DNA of 64,000 bases from Tenacibaculum dicentrarchi (GTDB lineage: Bacteria > Bacteroidota > Bacteroidia > Flavobacteriales > Flavobacteriaceae). The stretch covers positions 148,257-212,256 of the forward strand of contig NZ_OESZ01000044.1 in assembly GCF_900239345.1 (NCBI RefSeq). The letters are read 5' to 3'. Positions 1 through 8,030 of the stretch are shown one piece after another. A model generated the notes under the pieces. That model did no database searches. It saw only the letters and a program-made list of their open reading frames with translations, and was not told the DNA's origin. The first letter of the stretch is position 1, and each line of letters starts with the position of its first letter. Position numbers and translations under genes: made by a program.

Positions 1-435
1 ATTCTGTCAGAAAACAAAAAAATAGCAGGAATTTTAATTGAAAACACCTTAAATATAAAAAATATTAGTACCTCAATTATAGGAATAGGGCTTAATGTGA
101 ATCAAAATATTTTTTCAGATGCGTTACCGAATGCTTCATCTGTTAAACGTATTTTAAAAAAAGAGCAAGATATTGACCTTGATTTATTATTAGATAAATT
201 GCTTTTAATCTTAAAAAAAAAATTAGTACGTTTAAATAAAAAAGAATATGTGTCTTTAGAAAAAGAATATTTAAATGTTTTGTATAAAAAAAATGTTCCG
301 AGTATGTTTAAAACAAATCAGAACATTTTATTTATGGGTAAAATTATTGGTGTTTCCGATATAGGAAAACTCCAAATTGAATTAGAAAATGAAACAATTC
401 AAGAATTTGGAATTAAAGAAGTTTCGTTTGCTTAA
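1..435 (+). CDS. birA: Biotin--[acetyl-CoA-carboxylase] ligase, C-terminal part (5' end outside window)
   Basis: Frame 1 is open from the first base, so the gene enters the window from the left; a GTG at 97 is only an internal Val codon. The visible 144 residues contain GILIEN and then GIGLNVNQ (residues 30-37 of the fragment), the conserved strand of biotin protein ligases that follows the catalytic Lys. The rest fits the helical end and the small C-terminal beta domain. The enzyme makes biotinyl-AMP and attaches biotin to the carrier protein of acetyl-CoA carboxylase in the cytoplasm. The N-terminal RGRG motif is not visible, so a DNA-binding domain cannot be judged. It converges with the minus-strand gene that ends at 447. 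Confidence 0.85.
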   Translation: MLSENKKIAGILIENTLNIKNISTSIIGIGLNVNQNIFSDALPNASSVKRILKKEQDIDLDLLLDKLLLILKKKLVRLNKKEYVSLEKEYLNVLYKKNVPSMFKTNQNILFMGKIIGVSDIGKLQIELENETIQEFGIKEVSFA

Positions 436-446
436 CTAATTTTAGT

Positions 447-836
447 TTATAATTTTGAAATATTTTCAGTTAAGGTATCAATAAATTTGGTTAATGGTTT
501 TTTCACCATCATTGCCATCATTGGGTTAAATTCACCATTAAAATTTAAAATAACCTCACTTTCTTTTTCTGAAACTTCGCAAATATCTGATGATAAAGTA
601 AATGGTAATTTACTACTTGCTGCACCTAAAGTAATGTTTGAAAATTCAGTTTTTTCTTTGATAACTAATCTTATTTCTGGCATGCCTTTTAAACCGAAAA
701 TAAAACTATCGCCATCTACTTCAAATTTTTGAGTGTTTTCTGGCATTAATTGTTCAAAATTTTCTAATTTCATTAAAAAATCAAAAATTTCTTTGGTTGA
801 TTTTTGTACAATTACTTTTTTTCCTGCAATATTCAT
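447..836 (-). CDS. SRPBCC family protein (START-like fold), function unknown
   Basis: This 129-residue protein has no signal peptide or membrane segment. The pattern of an N-terminal strand, two short helices, an antiparallel sheet and a long C-terminal helix (last 25 residues, MMAMMVKKPLTKFIDTL) matches small polyketide-cyclase/START-like proteins. Proteins of this kind are common in Flavobacteriia beside pyrE and birA and have no assigned substrate. It lies 18 bp downstream of pyrE on the same strand, so the two are probably co-transcribed. The family assignment is by general pattern, not by a catalytic motif. Confidence 0.7.
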   Translation of the reverse strand: MNIAGKKVIVQKSTKEIFDFLMKLENFEQLMPENTQKFEVDGDSFIFGLKGMPEIRLVIKEKTEFSNITLGAASSKLPFTLSSDICEVSEKESEVILNFNGEFNPMMAMMVKKPLTKFIDTLTENISKL

Positions 837-854
837 TGTTGATTATTTTTGGTC

Positions 855-1505
855 TTATTTTTCGTTTTGTTTCCACTCGCTAGGTGCAATTCTCCATTGT
901 TCTAATGTACTTAATTCTTGATTAGTAATATACTTACTGTCAAGAGCTTGCTCAAGTAAATGTTCGTAATTACTTAGCGTGGTAAGTTCAATATTATCTT
1001 TTTTGAAATTATCGGAAGCAATTTGAAATCCGTAAGAAAAAATAGCAATCATTCCTTTTACTGTTGCTTTAGCTTCTTTTAAAGCTTTTACGGCATTTAA
1101 ACTACTTGTTCCTGTACTGATTAAATCTTCAATAACCACTACATTTTGCCCGCTTTCTAAATGACCTTCTATTTGGTTTTTACGTCCGTGTTTTTTAGCT
1201 TCGGGGCGTACATATATAAAAGGAACACCTAATTCTTGTGCTACTAACATTCCAATTGCAATTGCTCCAGTGGCAACACCTGCAATAACATCTGGTTTAC
1301 CGTGTTTTGCGATGACTAATTTTGCAATTTCTTCTTTTAAGAAGTTTCTAACAGGTACATAAGATAAGGTAACTCTGTTGTCACAATAAATTGGAGATTT
1401 CCAGCCAGAAGCCCAAGTAAATGGTTCTTTAGGGCTTAGTTTAATTGCTTTAATTTGTAGCAGATGCGCTGCTGTTTTTTTTGCTGTGTCTTTGTTGAAG
1501 TCCAT
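855..1505 (-). CDS. pyrE: Orotate phosphoribosyltransferase
   Basis: A 216-residue enzyme that joins orotate and PRPP to give OMP in pyrimidine synthesis. The PRPP-binding signature VVVIEDLISTGTS lies near residues 121-133, preceded by the flexible catalytic loop with the RPEAKKHGRKNQIEG segment around residues 100-115. Length is normal for the bacterial enzyme. The ATG at 1505 is supported by a -7 box (TACATTTG on the minus strand) only four bases upstream, which suggests a leaderless or near-leaderless transcript. The SRPBCC gene follows at 18 bp. Other pyrimidine genes (pyrB, pyrR) are 35 kb away in this window. Confidence 0.95.
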   Translation of the reverse strand: MDFNKDTAKKTAAHLLQIKAIKLSPKEPFTWASGWKSPIYCDNRVTLSYVPVRNFLKEEIAKLVIAKHGKPDVIAGVATGAIAIGMLVAQELGVPFIYVRPEAKKHGRKNQIEGHLESGQNVVVIEDLISTGTSSLNAVKALKEAKATVKGMIAIFSYGFQIASDNFKKDNIELTTLSNYEHLLEQALDSKYITNQELSTLEQWRIAPSEWKQNEK

Positions 1506-1509
1506 AACG

Positions 1510-1517
1510 CAAATGTA
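1510..1517 (-). promoter_or_regulatory. Predicted -7 box of pyrE, leaderless arrangement
   Basis: On the minus strand the bases read TACATTTG, a full match to the Bacteroidota -7 consensus TAnnTTTG, followed by CGTT and then the pyrE ATG. A possible -33 TTG lies 23 bases further upstream. With the start site normally a few bases after the -7 box, transcription would begin at or next to the A of the ATG. Confidence 0.55.
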
Positions 1518-1665
1518 TAAAGTTTTTGTTAATGATAAACCAATAATTAGTACAATTTCGGTTAAAACGATGCTGATTTTATTGGTTTTGTTTGCAAAAA
1601 TACAATTATTAAAGAAACTTAGTAGGCTCGCTTAGTACTCTTATAAAATAGAGTGCACAAATTTT
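1518..1665. other. Non-coding part of the pyrE-dnaK divergent spacer
   Basis: Together with the repeat at 1666-1750 and the dnaK control region this makes a 387-bp gene-free spacer. I see no ORF or RNA structure here beyond a possible pyrE -33 box near 1541-1543. Confidence 0.5.
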
Positions 1666-1750
1666 TAGCCCCGATTGAAGCAATTGTTTGAGCTCCTTTT
1701 TTTGATTTTTTTCAAAAAAAGAGCGAGTGCGGAAAGCGGGAAATAGCTCC
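1666..1750 (+). repeat. Dispersed 85-bp element, copy 1
   Basis: The element starts TAGCCCCGATTGAAGC and ends GGGAAATAGCTCC. It is identical over 85 bases to copy 3 (31371-31455) and closely related to the inverted copy 2 (25421-25504). Inside is a hairpin with arms CTTTTTTTGA and TCAAAAAAAG around a six-T loop. Runs of T on the left and A on the right border the element. Unlike the other two copies, it lies between two divergent genes, upstream of the dnaK control region. Confidence 0.85.
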
Positions 1751-1766
1751 AAAAAGAAAAAAATAG

Positions 1767-1848
1767 TGTCATTCTGTCATTTTTAATAAGAAACAAGTTT
1801 ATTTTTCTGCCAAAACATAAGTAATCAACTGTTGGCACACACTTTGAC
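1767..1848 (+). promoter_or_regulatory. Predicted dnaK heat-shock control region (TGTCA pair plus -24/-12-like promoter)
   Basis: Two TGTCA boxes with centres 8 bp apart (1767-1771 and 1775-1779) are followed by TTGGCACACACTTTGAC at 1832-1848. The GG at 1834 and GA at 1846 are separated by ten bases, the spacing of sigma-54 promoters (consensus TGGCAC-N5-TTGC), with GA in place of GC. The same arrangement precedes htpG. It would place the start site about 35 bases before the dnaK ATG. Sigma factor and activator are inference. Confidence 0.6.
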
Positions 1849-1892
1849 TATTACAACTTGTAAAATTGAATTAAAATTTAAGATATAGTATT

Positions 1893-3779
1893 ATGAGTAA
1901 AATTATAGGAATTGATTTAGGAACCACAAATTCATGTGTTTCTGTAATGGAAGGTAACGAACCAGTTGTTATCCCTAATTCAGAAGGAAAAAGAACTACG
2001 CCATCTATCGTAGCATTTATTGAAGGTGGAGAGCGTAAAGTTGGTGACCCTGCAAAAAGACAAGCAGTAACTAACCCTACAAAAACAGTTTATTCTATTA
2101 AACGTTTTATGGGGAATAAATTTTCTGATTCTTCAAAAGAAGCAGCAAGAGTACCTTATAGCGTTGTAAAAGGAGATAACGATACTCCACGTGTAGATAT
2201 TGATGGTCGTTTATATACGCCACAAGAAATTTCTGCAATGGTATTACAGAAAATGAAGAAAACTGCAGAAGACTATTTAGGTTCTGATGTTTCTGAAGCT
2301 GTAATTACTGTACCTGCTTACTTTAACGATGCACAACGTCAGGCTACAAAAGAAGCTGGTGAAATTGCTGGTTTAAAAGTTAGAAGAATTATTAACGAAC
2401 CAACTGCAGCTGCTTTAGCATATGGTTTAGATAAAGCAAGTGAAGATAAAAAAATCGTTGTTTTTGATTTTGGTGGTGGAACACATGATGTTTCTATCTT
2501 AGAATTAGGAGACGGTGTATTCGAAGTATTAGCTACTGATGGTGATACTCACTTAGGTGGAGATGATGTTGATGAAAAAATTATTAACTGGTTAGCAGAA
2601 GAATTTCAAGCTGAAGAAGCAATGGACTTACGTAAAGACCCAATGTCTTTACAACGTTTAAAAGAAGCTGCTGAAAAAGCTAAGATTGAATTATCTAGTA
2701 CTACTTCATCTGAAATTAACTTACCTTATATTACTGCTACTGCTTCAGGACCTAAGCACTTAGTTAGAACTTTAACAAGAGCTAAATTTGAAGCTTTAAT
2801 TGATGATTTAGTAAAAAGAACTATTAAGCCTTGTCAAACAGCTTTAAAAAATGCTGATTTATCTATTGATGAAATTGATGAAGTAATTTTAGTAGGTGGT
2901 TCTACTCGTATTCCTGCTATTCAGGAAGCTGTTCAAAATTTCTTTAAAAAATCACCAAGTAAAGGAGTGAACCCTGATGAAGTTGTTTCTTTAGGAGCTG
3001 CTATTCAAGGGGGAGTTTTATCTGGAGATGTAAAAGACGTATTATTATTAGATGTTACGCCTTTATCTTTAGGGATTGAAACAATGGGGAACGTATTTAC
3101 AAAGTTAATTGACGCAAATACTACTATTCCTACTAAAAAATCTCAAGTATTTTCTACGGCTGTAGATAATCAACCATCTGTAGATATTCACGTGTTACAA
3201 GGTGAAAGAGCAATGGCTGCTGATAACAATACTATTGGACGTTTCCAATTAACTGATATTCCTCCAGCTCAAAGAGGTGTTCCTCAAATTGAAGTAACTT
3301 TCGATATTGATGCTAACGGAATTATCAAAGTATCTGCATCTGATAAAGCTACAGGTAAAACTCAAGATATTAAAATTGAGGCTTCTTCAGGATTATCAGA
3401 AGAAGAAATTGAAAAAATGAAAGCAGATGCTGAAGCAAATGCTGAAGCGGATGCAAAAGCAAAAGAAACTGCTGAAAAAATCAACGAAGCTGATTCTATG
3501 ATTTTTCAAACTGAAAAGCAATTAAAAGAATTTGGTGAAAAATTATCTGCGGATAAAAAAGCGCCAATCGAAGCTGGTTTAGTTGAATTAAAAGCTGCTC
3601 ACGAAGCTGGAGATATTTCTAGAATTGAAGGTGCTTTAACTATCGTTAATGACGCATGGAAAGCAGCATCTGAAGAGATGTATGCTGATAAAGGTGCAGG
3701 AGCTCAGCAAGCAGCACAGCCTAAAGCTGATGACCAAGCTGATAACGTAGAAGATGTAGAATTCGAAGAAGTTAAGTAA
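1893..3779 (+). CDS. dnaK: Molecular chaperone DnaK (Hsp70)
   Basis: A 628-residue cytoplasmic ATP-dependent chaperone. The phosphate-1 loop GIDLGTTNS is at residues 6-14, the phosphate-2 loop reads DFGGGTHD from residue 192 (many DnaKs have DLGGGTFD), and the adenosine motif VGGSTRIPA is near residue 336. The substrate domain begins with [13 protein letters not shown], and a helical lid ends in an acidic tail (EDVEFEEVK). It stands alone: grpE and dnaJ are not next to it. A strong terminator follows at 3801. Upstream elements shared with htpG suggest heat-shock regulation. The ATG is the only start that keeps the canonical N-terminus. Confidence 0.98.
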   Translation: MSKIIGIDLGTTNSCVSVMEGNEPVVIPNSEGKRTTPSIVAFIEGGERKVGDPAKRQAVTNPTKTVYSIKRFMGNKFSDSSKEAARVPYSVVKGDNDTPRVDIDGRLYTPQEISAMVLQKMKKTAEDYLGSDVSEAVITVPAYFNDAQRQATKEAGEIAGLKVRRIINEPTAAALAYGLDKASEDKKIVVFDFGGGTHDVSILELGDGVFEVLATDGDTHLGGDDVDEKIINWLAEEFQAEEAMDLRKDPMSLQRLKEAAEKAKIELSSTTSSEINLPYITATASGPKHLVRTLTRAKFEALIDDLVKRTIKPCQTALKNADLSIDEIDEVILVGGSTRIPAIQEAVQNFFKKSPSKGVNPDEVVSLGAAIQGGVLSGDVKDVLLLDVTPLSLGIETMGNVFTKLIDANTTIPTKKSQVFSTAVDNQPSVDIHVLQGERAMAADNNTIGRFQLTDIPPAQRGVPQIEVTFDIDANGIIKVSASDKATGKTQDIKIEASSGLSEEEIEKMKADAEANAEADAKAKETAEKINEADSMIFQTEKQLKEFGEKLSADKKAPIEAGLVELKAAHEAGDISRIEGALTIVNDAWKAASEEMYADKGAGAQQAAQPKADDQADNVEDVEFEEVK

Positions 3780-3800
3780 TTTTTAACCTCTAACATATTT

Positions 3801-3836
3801 AAAAAACCATTACAAGAAATTGTAATGGGTTTTTTC
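3801..3836 (+). terminator. Intrinsic terminator of dnaK
   Basis: The arms AACCATTACAA and TTGTAATGGGTT form a hairpin with a short GAAA-type loop, followed by six T. It lies 22 bases after the dnaK stop. Confidence 0.85.
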
Positions 3837-3932
3837 ATTTTTAGTTGTTTCATAAAACGGAATCTAAAGTATATTTGAATAAATTTAAAATTAATAAAAA
3901 TAGTTTTAGTAATTATTTCAGTAGTAAGTTTA

Positions 3933-4211
3933 ATGAGTTTTACAACAATTGAAAACGCAACTGAAAATTTAAGAATTGAAAAAGAAGAAATTACACTAGG
4001 AAGTAGCATTTCATTAGTAAATGATACAAAAGATAAGGTTTCTATTTATACAGGTACTGGATTTGTAAGTTTAAATAAAGGTTCTAAAACAAGTATTTCT
4101 TGTAAAGTTGGTAAAGAAGTACGCTGGGCAAATAAAGGAAGAAAAGGAAAAGTTATTTTTAAAATAGAAAGTAAGCATTGTGGTAAAACATTAAAGCTTT
4201 CTAAGTTATAG
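3933..4211 (+). CDS. Small secreted protein of unknown function; real start probably further upstream
   Basis: From the first ATG the product is 92 residues: basic, beta-rich, with two Cys (ISCKVGKE and KHCGKT). I do not recognise a family. The same frame stays open upstream to a TGA at 3876-3878 and there encodes a credible signal-peptide core (KLIKIVLVIISVVSLMSF) directly joined to this ORF. No ATG, GTG or TTG exists in that extension; the first codon after the stop is ATA at 3879. Either a rare start codon is used or a start was lost. The ATG at 3933 would fall inside the signal peptide. A terminator follows at 4231. Confidence 0.55.
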   Translation: MSFTTIENATENLRIEKEEITLGSSISLVNDTKDKVSIYTGTGFVSLNKGSKTSISCKVGKEVRWANKGRKGKVIFKIESKHCGKTLKLSKL

Positions 4212-4230
4212 ATTGATGTTTAATTTGATA

Positions 4231-4266
4231 AAAAGCCAAAACTAATTTGTAGTTTTGGCTTTTTTA
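4231..4266 (+). terminator. Intrinsic terminator after the small secreted protein gene
   Basis: Perfect arms AAAAGCCAAAACTA and TAGTTTTGGCTTTT surround a short loop, followed by a T run ending at 4265. Confidence 0.85.
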
Positions 4267-4285
4267 TTGTCAATTAATTTTAAGC

Positions 4286-4822
4286 ATGAAATTTCATAAA
4301 TTTAATTTTTTTAAACATACTTATTGCGAATTTGAATCAAAAGAAATTACTTTTTTTGATGATAAAACGCCACATTATAAAAGTAAATCAGGCAGTTTGT
4401 ACTTTTATGCCGATAACGGCGTGTATCGATACTCAAATCATTGGGGAAGAGTGGCAAATTGTCGCTGGAAAATTCAAGGAATTGAAGTGTATAAAAGTCA
4501 AGATTATTATGTAGGTTTTGCTAATTGGAATGATTTTTACCCGTTAAATAATTCCGATAAAGTATTTTATTTAAAAGTAGATTATACAACTAAGCAAGTT
4601 AAAATTCAGCGTTTAAAAAACGAAGATAAAAGCAATTACTTTTTAATGACATCAGAATTTGCACATCAGCGTTTAAAACAGATTCAAACTTTATTTAAAG
4701 AATATAAATGGGCAACTTATTTTGAGCAAGATATTGATATTTTAAGAGAGATAATTATTAATAAATTGATAACAAGTACTAAAGCAATTCAAGAATTAAA
4801 AAGGGAGTTAAAAGAGCTTTAA
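4286..4822 (+). CDS. Hypothetical protein, 178 residues
   Basis: I do not recognise this protein. It has no signal peptide or membrane segment. The first 120 residues are rich in aromatic residues and look beta-stranded (YFYADNGVYRYSNHWGRVANC, then VGFANWNDFYPL); the last 60 are helical with charged heptads, ending QELKRELKEL. It has its own upstream terminator and is convergent with the next gene, whose stop is 3 bp away, so it is probably monocistronic. It belongs to a run of small genes of unknown function between dnaK and the AAA+ ATPase. Confidence 0.65.
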   Translation: MKFHKFNFFKHTYCEFESKEITFFDDKTPHYKSKSGSLYFYADNGVYRYSNHWGRVANCRWKIQGIEVYKSQDYYVGFANWNDFYPLNNSDKVFYLKVDYTTKQVKIQRLKNEDKSNYFLMTSEFAHQRLKQIQTLFKEYKWATYFEQDIDILREIIINKLITSTKAIQELKRELKEL

Positions 4823-4824
4823 AA

Positions 4825-5274
4825 TTATTTTTTTATATAAACCTTGTTAACGCCTAAATTAAAACCTAATCGAAAATCATTATCTGTCCCAAGTCTATGA
4901 ATGGCAACTCTTCCTAAAGGAATTTTACCAAATTCACTATAAGTAATAGGCTGATTGTTTAAATATAATTCGCCTTTAAATAATTTTTTAGTGGTATAAA
5001 TATTCTTACTTTTAATATTGCTATTACTATATTGATAGGCATTTATAGATAAAATATTATTGCTATTTGTGTAGCTACAATAAATGCCATGAATGTCCCA
5101 AAAAAGATAGTGATTTGTTGTTTGTAGTTCTCTTTCAGGCTTACCTAAAATAGTAACTAGAGTGTTGTAACTTGTAGGAAAAGTAATCGGTATTTCATTG
5201 ATGGTAATAAAATCAATATTGCATTTAATTATTATTTTTTCAGCTTTTTTCTTTTTAAAAAAGTTAAATTTCAT
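4825..5274 (-). CDS. Hypothetical protein, 149 residues
   Basis: The N-terminus (MKFNFFKKKKAEK) is strongly basic but has no hydrophobic core, so it is not a signal peptide. The remainder is beta-rich with ITFPTSYNTLVTILGKPERE near residues 30-50, a pattern resembling small DUF7738-like proteins; I am not certain of that family. The gene is convergent with the one ending at 4822. Nothing around it points to a function. Confidence 0.6.
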   Translation of the reverse strand: MKFNFFKKKKAEKIIIKCNIDFITINEIPITFPTSYNTLVTILGKPERELQTTNHYLFWDIHGIYCSYTNSNNILSINAYQYSNSNIKSKNIYTTKKLFKGELYLNNQPITYSEFGKIPLGRVAIHRLGTDNDFRLGFNLGVNKVYIKK

Positions 5275-5471
5275 AGGCTATTTTATAGTTAAGCAAATAT
5301 TTTTTAAGAAGTAAATGGCGAATTTAAAGAATAAAATTTAACTTTTAAGTAAGTTTGTATAGCTTCTAATCAAAGAAAATAAAAAGAAGTAATAGTCTAG
5401 TGTTTTTTTAAGAATGATAAAGTTGTTTTTACTTTATATAGGAAGTATTTTAACCATGTAAATAATAAAAA

Positions 5472-5780
5472 ATGAGTGTTACAAGAAATATTAAATGTCC
5501 AAAATGCGGGTTATTTAATACCGATAAAGAGTATTGTGAAAACTGTAATACCTTAATTTCTGATAAAAAAAAGCGTGCCTTAAAAAAAGAAGCTCTAAAA
5601 AAAATACAGTTAACAGAAGCGAAGCAAAAAATAGCAAATCCGAATTTGGCAGAACGTTTAAAAAAGCATCCTTTCTTTTTATACAAAATACTAGGTTGGG
5701 TTTTATATTCTGCTTTTTTATTAGTGAGTATTATAGGTGCAGGGCTAGCTTGGTTTATAGCAATGCTTGCAGCTGGTTAA
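5472..5780 (+). CDS. Small zinc-ribbon membrane protein
   Basis: The 102-residue product starts with two Cys pairs, CPKC (residues 9-12) and CENC (22-25), a zinc-ribbon arrangement. A Lys-rich helical segment (residues 31-65) follows, then one hydrophobic helix (about residues 72-98) that would anchor it with the ribbon in the cytoplasm. A -7-like box TAAGTTTG lies at 5350-5357. The next membrane protein starts 2 bp after its stop, so the two are probably translated from one message. Partner and function are unknown. Confidence 0.65.
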   Translation: MSVTRNIKCPKCGLFNTDKEYCENCNTLISDKKKRALKKEALKKIQLTEAKQKIANPNLAERLKKHPFFLYKILGWVLYSAFLLVSIIGAGLAWFIAMLAAG

Positions 5781-5781
5781 T

Positions 5782-6147
5782 ATGAGAAAAATTAGCTATA
5801 TCTATGCTGTCTTTTCACTTTTTTTAGGAACAGCAATTTATGTTGCTCAAAAAATGAGCTTTAAACTTCCTCGAATTGTTCAATTTTATATGAATGATTT
5901 TTTAATTATGCCAATCGTATTAACCATTAGTTTATTCATTTTAAGATGGAGTAAAAACAATGAAAACTATCAAATTCCGCTTTGGATTATTTTGTATATA
6001 TGTGGTTTTTACGCCTTTTTGTACGAATATTTGTTGCCTAAATTTTATTTAAGATATACAGCAGATAGCATTGATGTTCTTTTATATTTTATAAGTGGTT
6101 TTATATTTTTTATCCTTCAGAAAATACCCGATAAAAAGTGGTTTTAA
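5782..6147 (+). CDS. Small integral membrane protein with about four helices
   Basis: I start this at the ATG at 5782 (MRKISYIYAVF); a TTG 15 bases upstream would overlap the previous gene. The 121 residues contain four hydrophobic stretches, near residues 6-22, 38-55, 67-85 and 98-114, and little else. No family was recognised. The stop lies 2 bp after the start of this ATG's neighbour's end, so it forms a pair with the zinc-ribbon protein. Its 3' end overlaps the stop of the convergent AAA+ gene by 4 bp. Confidence 0.6.
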   Translation: MRKISYIYAVFSLFLGTAIYVAQKMSFKLPRIVQFYMNDFLIMPIVLTISLFILRWSKNNENYQIPLWIILYICGFYAFLYEYLLPKFYLRYTADSIDVLLYFISGFIFFILQKIPDKKWF

Positions 6148-6866
6148 TGAAGAGCCTTATTTTTTTGTTTTTCAAATTGAATAATATTGTTTTTAACTTG
6201 CTGATAAACAATGTCTTTTACCTCGGCGTATGATATATTATAGCTTCGTTTTATTGCGTTGATATTTGTAGGGAATTGTGCTAAAATAGCATCGTAATAC
6301 GCATCAATTTTTTTCTTTTTAGGTAATTTGTATTTTAATTTTAACTGAAAACGTCTTAATAAAGCACTGTCAATAATAGCAATATGATTTGTTGCGGCAA
6401 TAAGCATGGCAGTATCGGATAAATTATCCATTTGCTGAATTAAAGTGTTTACTAAGCGTTTCATTTCACCAGAATCTTTAGCGTCATAATCTCTCATTTT
6501 ACCGATAAAATCAAATTCATCGATAAATAAAATGGCATCTTCATAAGAGGCTTCCTTAAATATTTCAGAAATATTTTTACCTGTTTCTCCTAATTTAGAT
6601 GATACAAAACCACCTAAATTAAGGGTAATTACTTTTTTGTTTAATGCCTTACCAATCGCATTTGCCGTAGCTGTTTTTCCGCAGCCTGTATGCCCGTGTA
6701 AAATTATTTTATTATCAACAGGAATATTATATTTATCAAGCGCTTCCATATAACTAAACTCCTCAATTAATTGATGTATGCTATTTTTCACCTTTTTACT
6801 TAAATGAAGTTCATCGAGCGATAAGACTTCTTTTTTAGTTTTTAAAGTTGTTTTATGGTAGGTCAT
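6144..6866 (-). CDS. Lone AAA+ ATPase
   Basis: A 240-residue single-module ATPase of the classic AAA type. Walker A GHTGCGKT is at residues 58-65, Walker B ILFIDEFD at 112-119, sensor 1 AATNH at 157-161 and the double arginine finger LLRRF at 169-173. A pore-loop-like segment (FVSSKLGET) is at residues 87-95. No protease, transmembrane or substrate domain is fused to it, and it is short for FtsH or Vps4 relatives. It presumably works as a hexamer on a partner encoded elsewhere. The neighbours are small membrane proteins on the opposite strand. Confidence 0.8.
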   Translation of the reverse strand: MTYHKTTLKTKKEVLSLDELHLSKKVKNSIHQLIEEFSYMEALDKYNIPVDNKIILHGHTGCGKTATANAIGKALNKKVITLNLGGFVSSKLGETGKNISEIFKEASYEDAILFIDEFDFIGKMRDYDAKDSGEMKRLVNTLIQQMDNLSDTAMLIAATNHIAIIDSALLRRFQLKLKYKLPKKKKIDAYYDAILAQFPTNINAIKRSYNISYAEVKDIVYQQVKNNIIQFEKQKNKALH

Positions 6867-7140
6867 TTTTACTTTTTTGTAAAGGTAAATATTAATTTAT
6901 CAAAATCAAATTAACTTTAAAAAATGGGGTTTTATCCATCGAAAAAAACACCTAAAAAATTAATTGAATTATTGATTATAAAAATTAATGATTCTTTGTG
7001 AAAAAATGAATACTAAAAGCATAATTTTTGTATTTTTATCATGTAATTAAGTTCTTTGAAAGAAATCCAATTTCTATAATTTTTCATACAAATTACCTAT
7101 AAAATAGCTTACTTAAATAACGAATAATTGCCCAAAACAA

Positions 7141-7968
7141 ATGGAATTAAACTTAACAAAACCAATTATATTTTTTGATTTAGAAACCACAGGAATCAAT
7201 ATTGCAAAAGATAGAGTGGTAGAAATAGCTATCTTAAAAGTGTATCCAAACGGAAACAAAGAAAGCAAAACATGGTTGGTAAACCCTGAAATGCCAATAC
7301 CTTTAGCATCATCAGAAATTCATGGAATTACTGATGAAAAAGTGGCAAAAGAACCTACTTTTAAAGAGTTATCAGTAAGTATTAACCAAATGATTGAAGG
7401 CTGTGATTTAGCAGGTTTTAATTCAAATAGGTTTGATATTCCTGTTTTAGCCGAAGAATTAATGCGTGCTGGCATTGATTTTGATATGACTGACCGTAAG
7501 GCGGTAGATGTTCAAGTAATTTTTCATAAAAAAGAACAACGTACTTTAAGCGCTGGTTATCAATTTTACTGTGGTAAAGAATTAGTTGGTGCACATGGAG
7601 CAGAGGCTGATACCAATGCTACTTACGAAATTTTATTAGCACAGTTAGATAAATATGAAGATATTCAGAATACTGTAGATGCGTTAAGTGAATATTCAAC
7701 ACACGGTAAACGTGCCGATTTTGCTGGTTTTATTCTGATAAATGAAGAAAATCAAGAGATTTTTTCTTTCGGAAAATATAAAGGGCGAACTGTTGAAGAA
7801 GTATTTAAAGAAAACCCAGGTTACAATTCATGGATTCAAAATGCTGATTTTCCGTTGTACACCAAAAAAGTATTGCGAGAAATTAAAGCACGTATGGTAG
7901 TGCCAAAAAAGCAATTAAGCGACACTGAAAAATTACAAGCACTACAACAAAAATTTAATTTAAGATAA
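7141..7968 (+). CDS. DEDDh 3'-5' exonuclease (DnaQ/epsilon-like)
   Basis: The first 180 residues form a DnaQ-type exonuclease: FFDLETTG (D13, E15), the GFNSNRFDIPVL motif with the second Asp near residue 99, and HGAEADTNA with the catalytic His and last Asp near 152-157. The C-terminal part (FSFGKYKGRTVEEV and a helical end, residues 205-275) is the extra module often found on such stand-alone exonucleases in Bacteroidota. It is probably a repair or processing nuclease rather than the replicase subunit, because there is no clear clamp-binding motif. A 274-bp spacer lies upstream. Confidence 0.85.
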   Translation: MELNLTKPIIFFDLETTGINIAKDRVVEIAILKVYPNGNKESKTWLVNPEMPIPLASSEIHGITDEKVAKEPTFKELSVSINQMIEGCDLAGFNSNRFDIPVLAEELMRAGIDFDMTDRKAVDVQVIFHKKEQRTLSAGYQFYCGKELVGAHGAEADTNATYEILLAQLDKYEDIQNTVDALSEYSTHGKRADFAGFILINEENQEIFSFGKYKGRTVEEVFKENPGYNSWIQNADFPLYTKKVLREIKARMVVPKKQLSDTEKLQALQQKFNLR

Positions 7969-8030
7969 TTTTAATAATTATACCATTTTTAAAATAAAAA
8001 TTTTATAATAGGTATCAAAATCAATAAAAA

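Noticed and set aside
487..732. Open frame of 81 codons on the plus strand
   Set aside because: It lies wholly antisense to the SRPBCC gene and shows no family signature; the AT-rich code leaves such frames open.
3704..4009. 101-codon minus-strand frame at the end of dnaK
   Set aside because: It overlaps the dnaK tail and the dnaK terminator; no homology is apparent.
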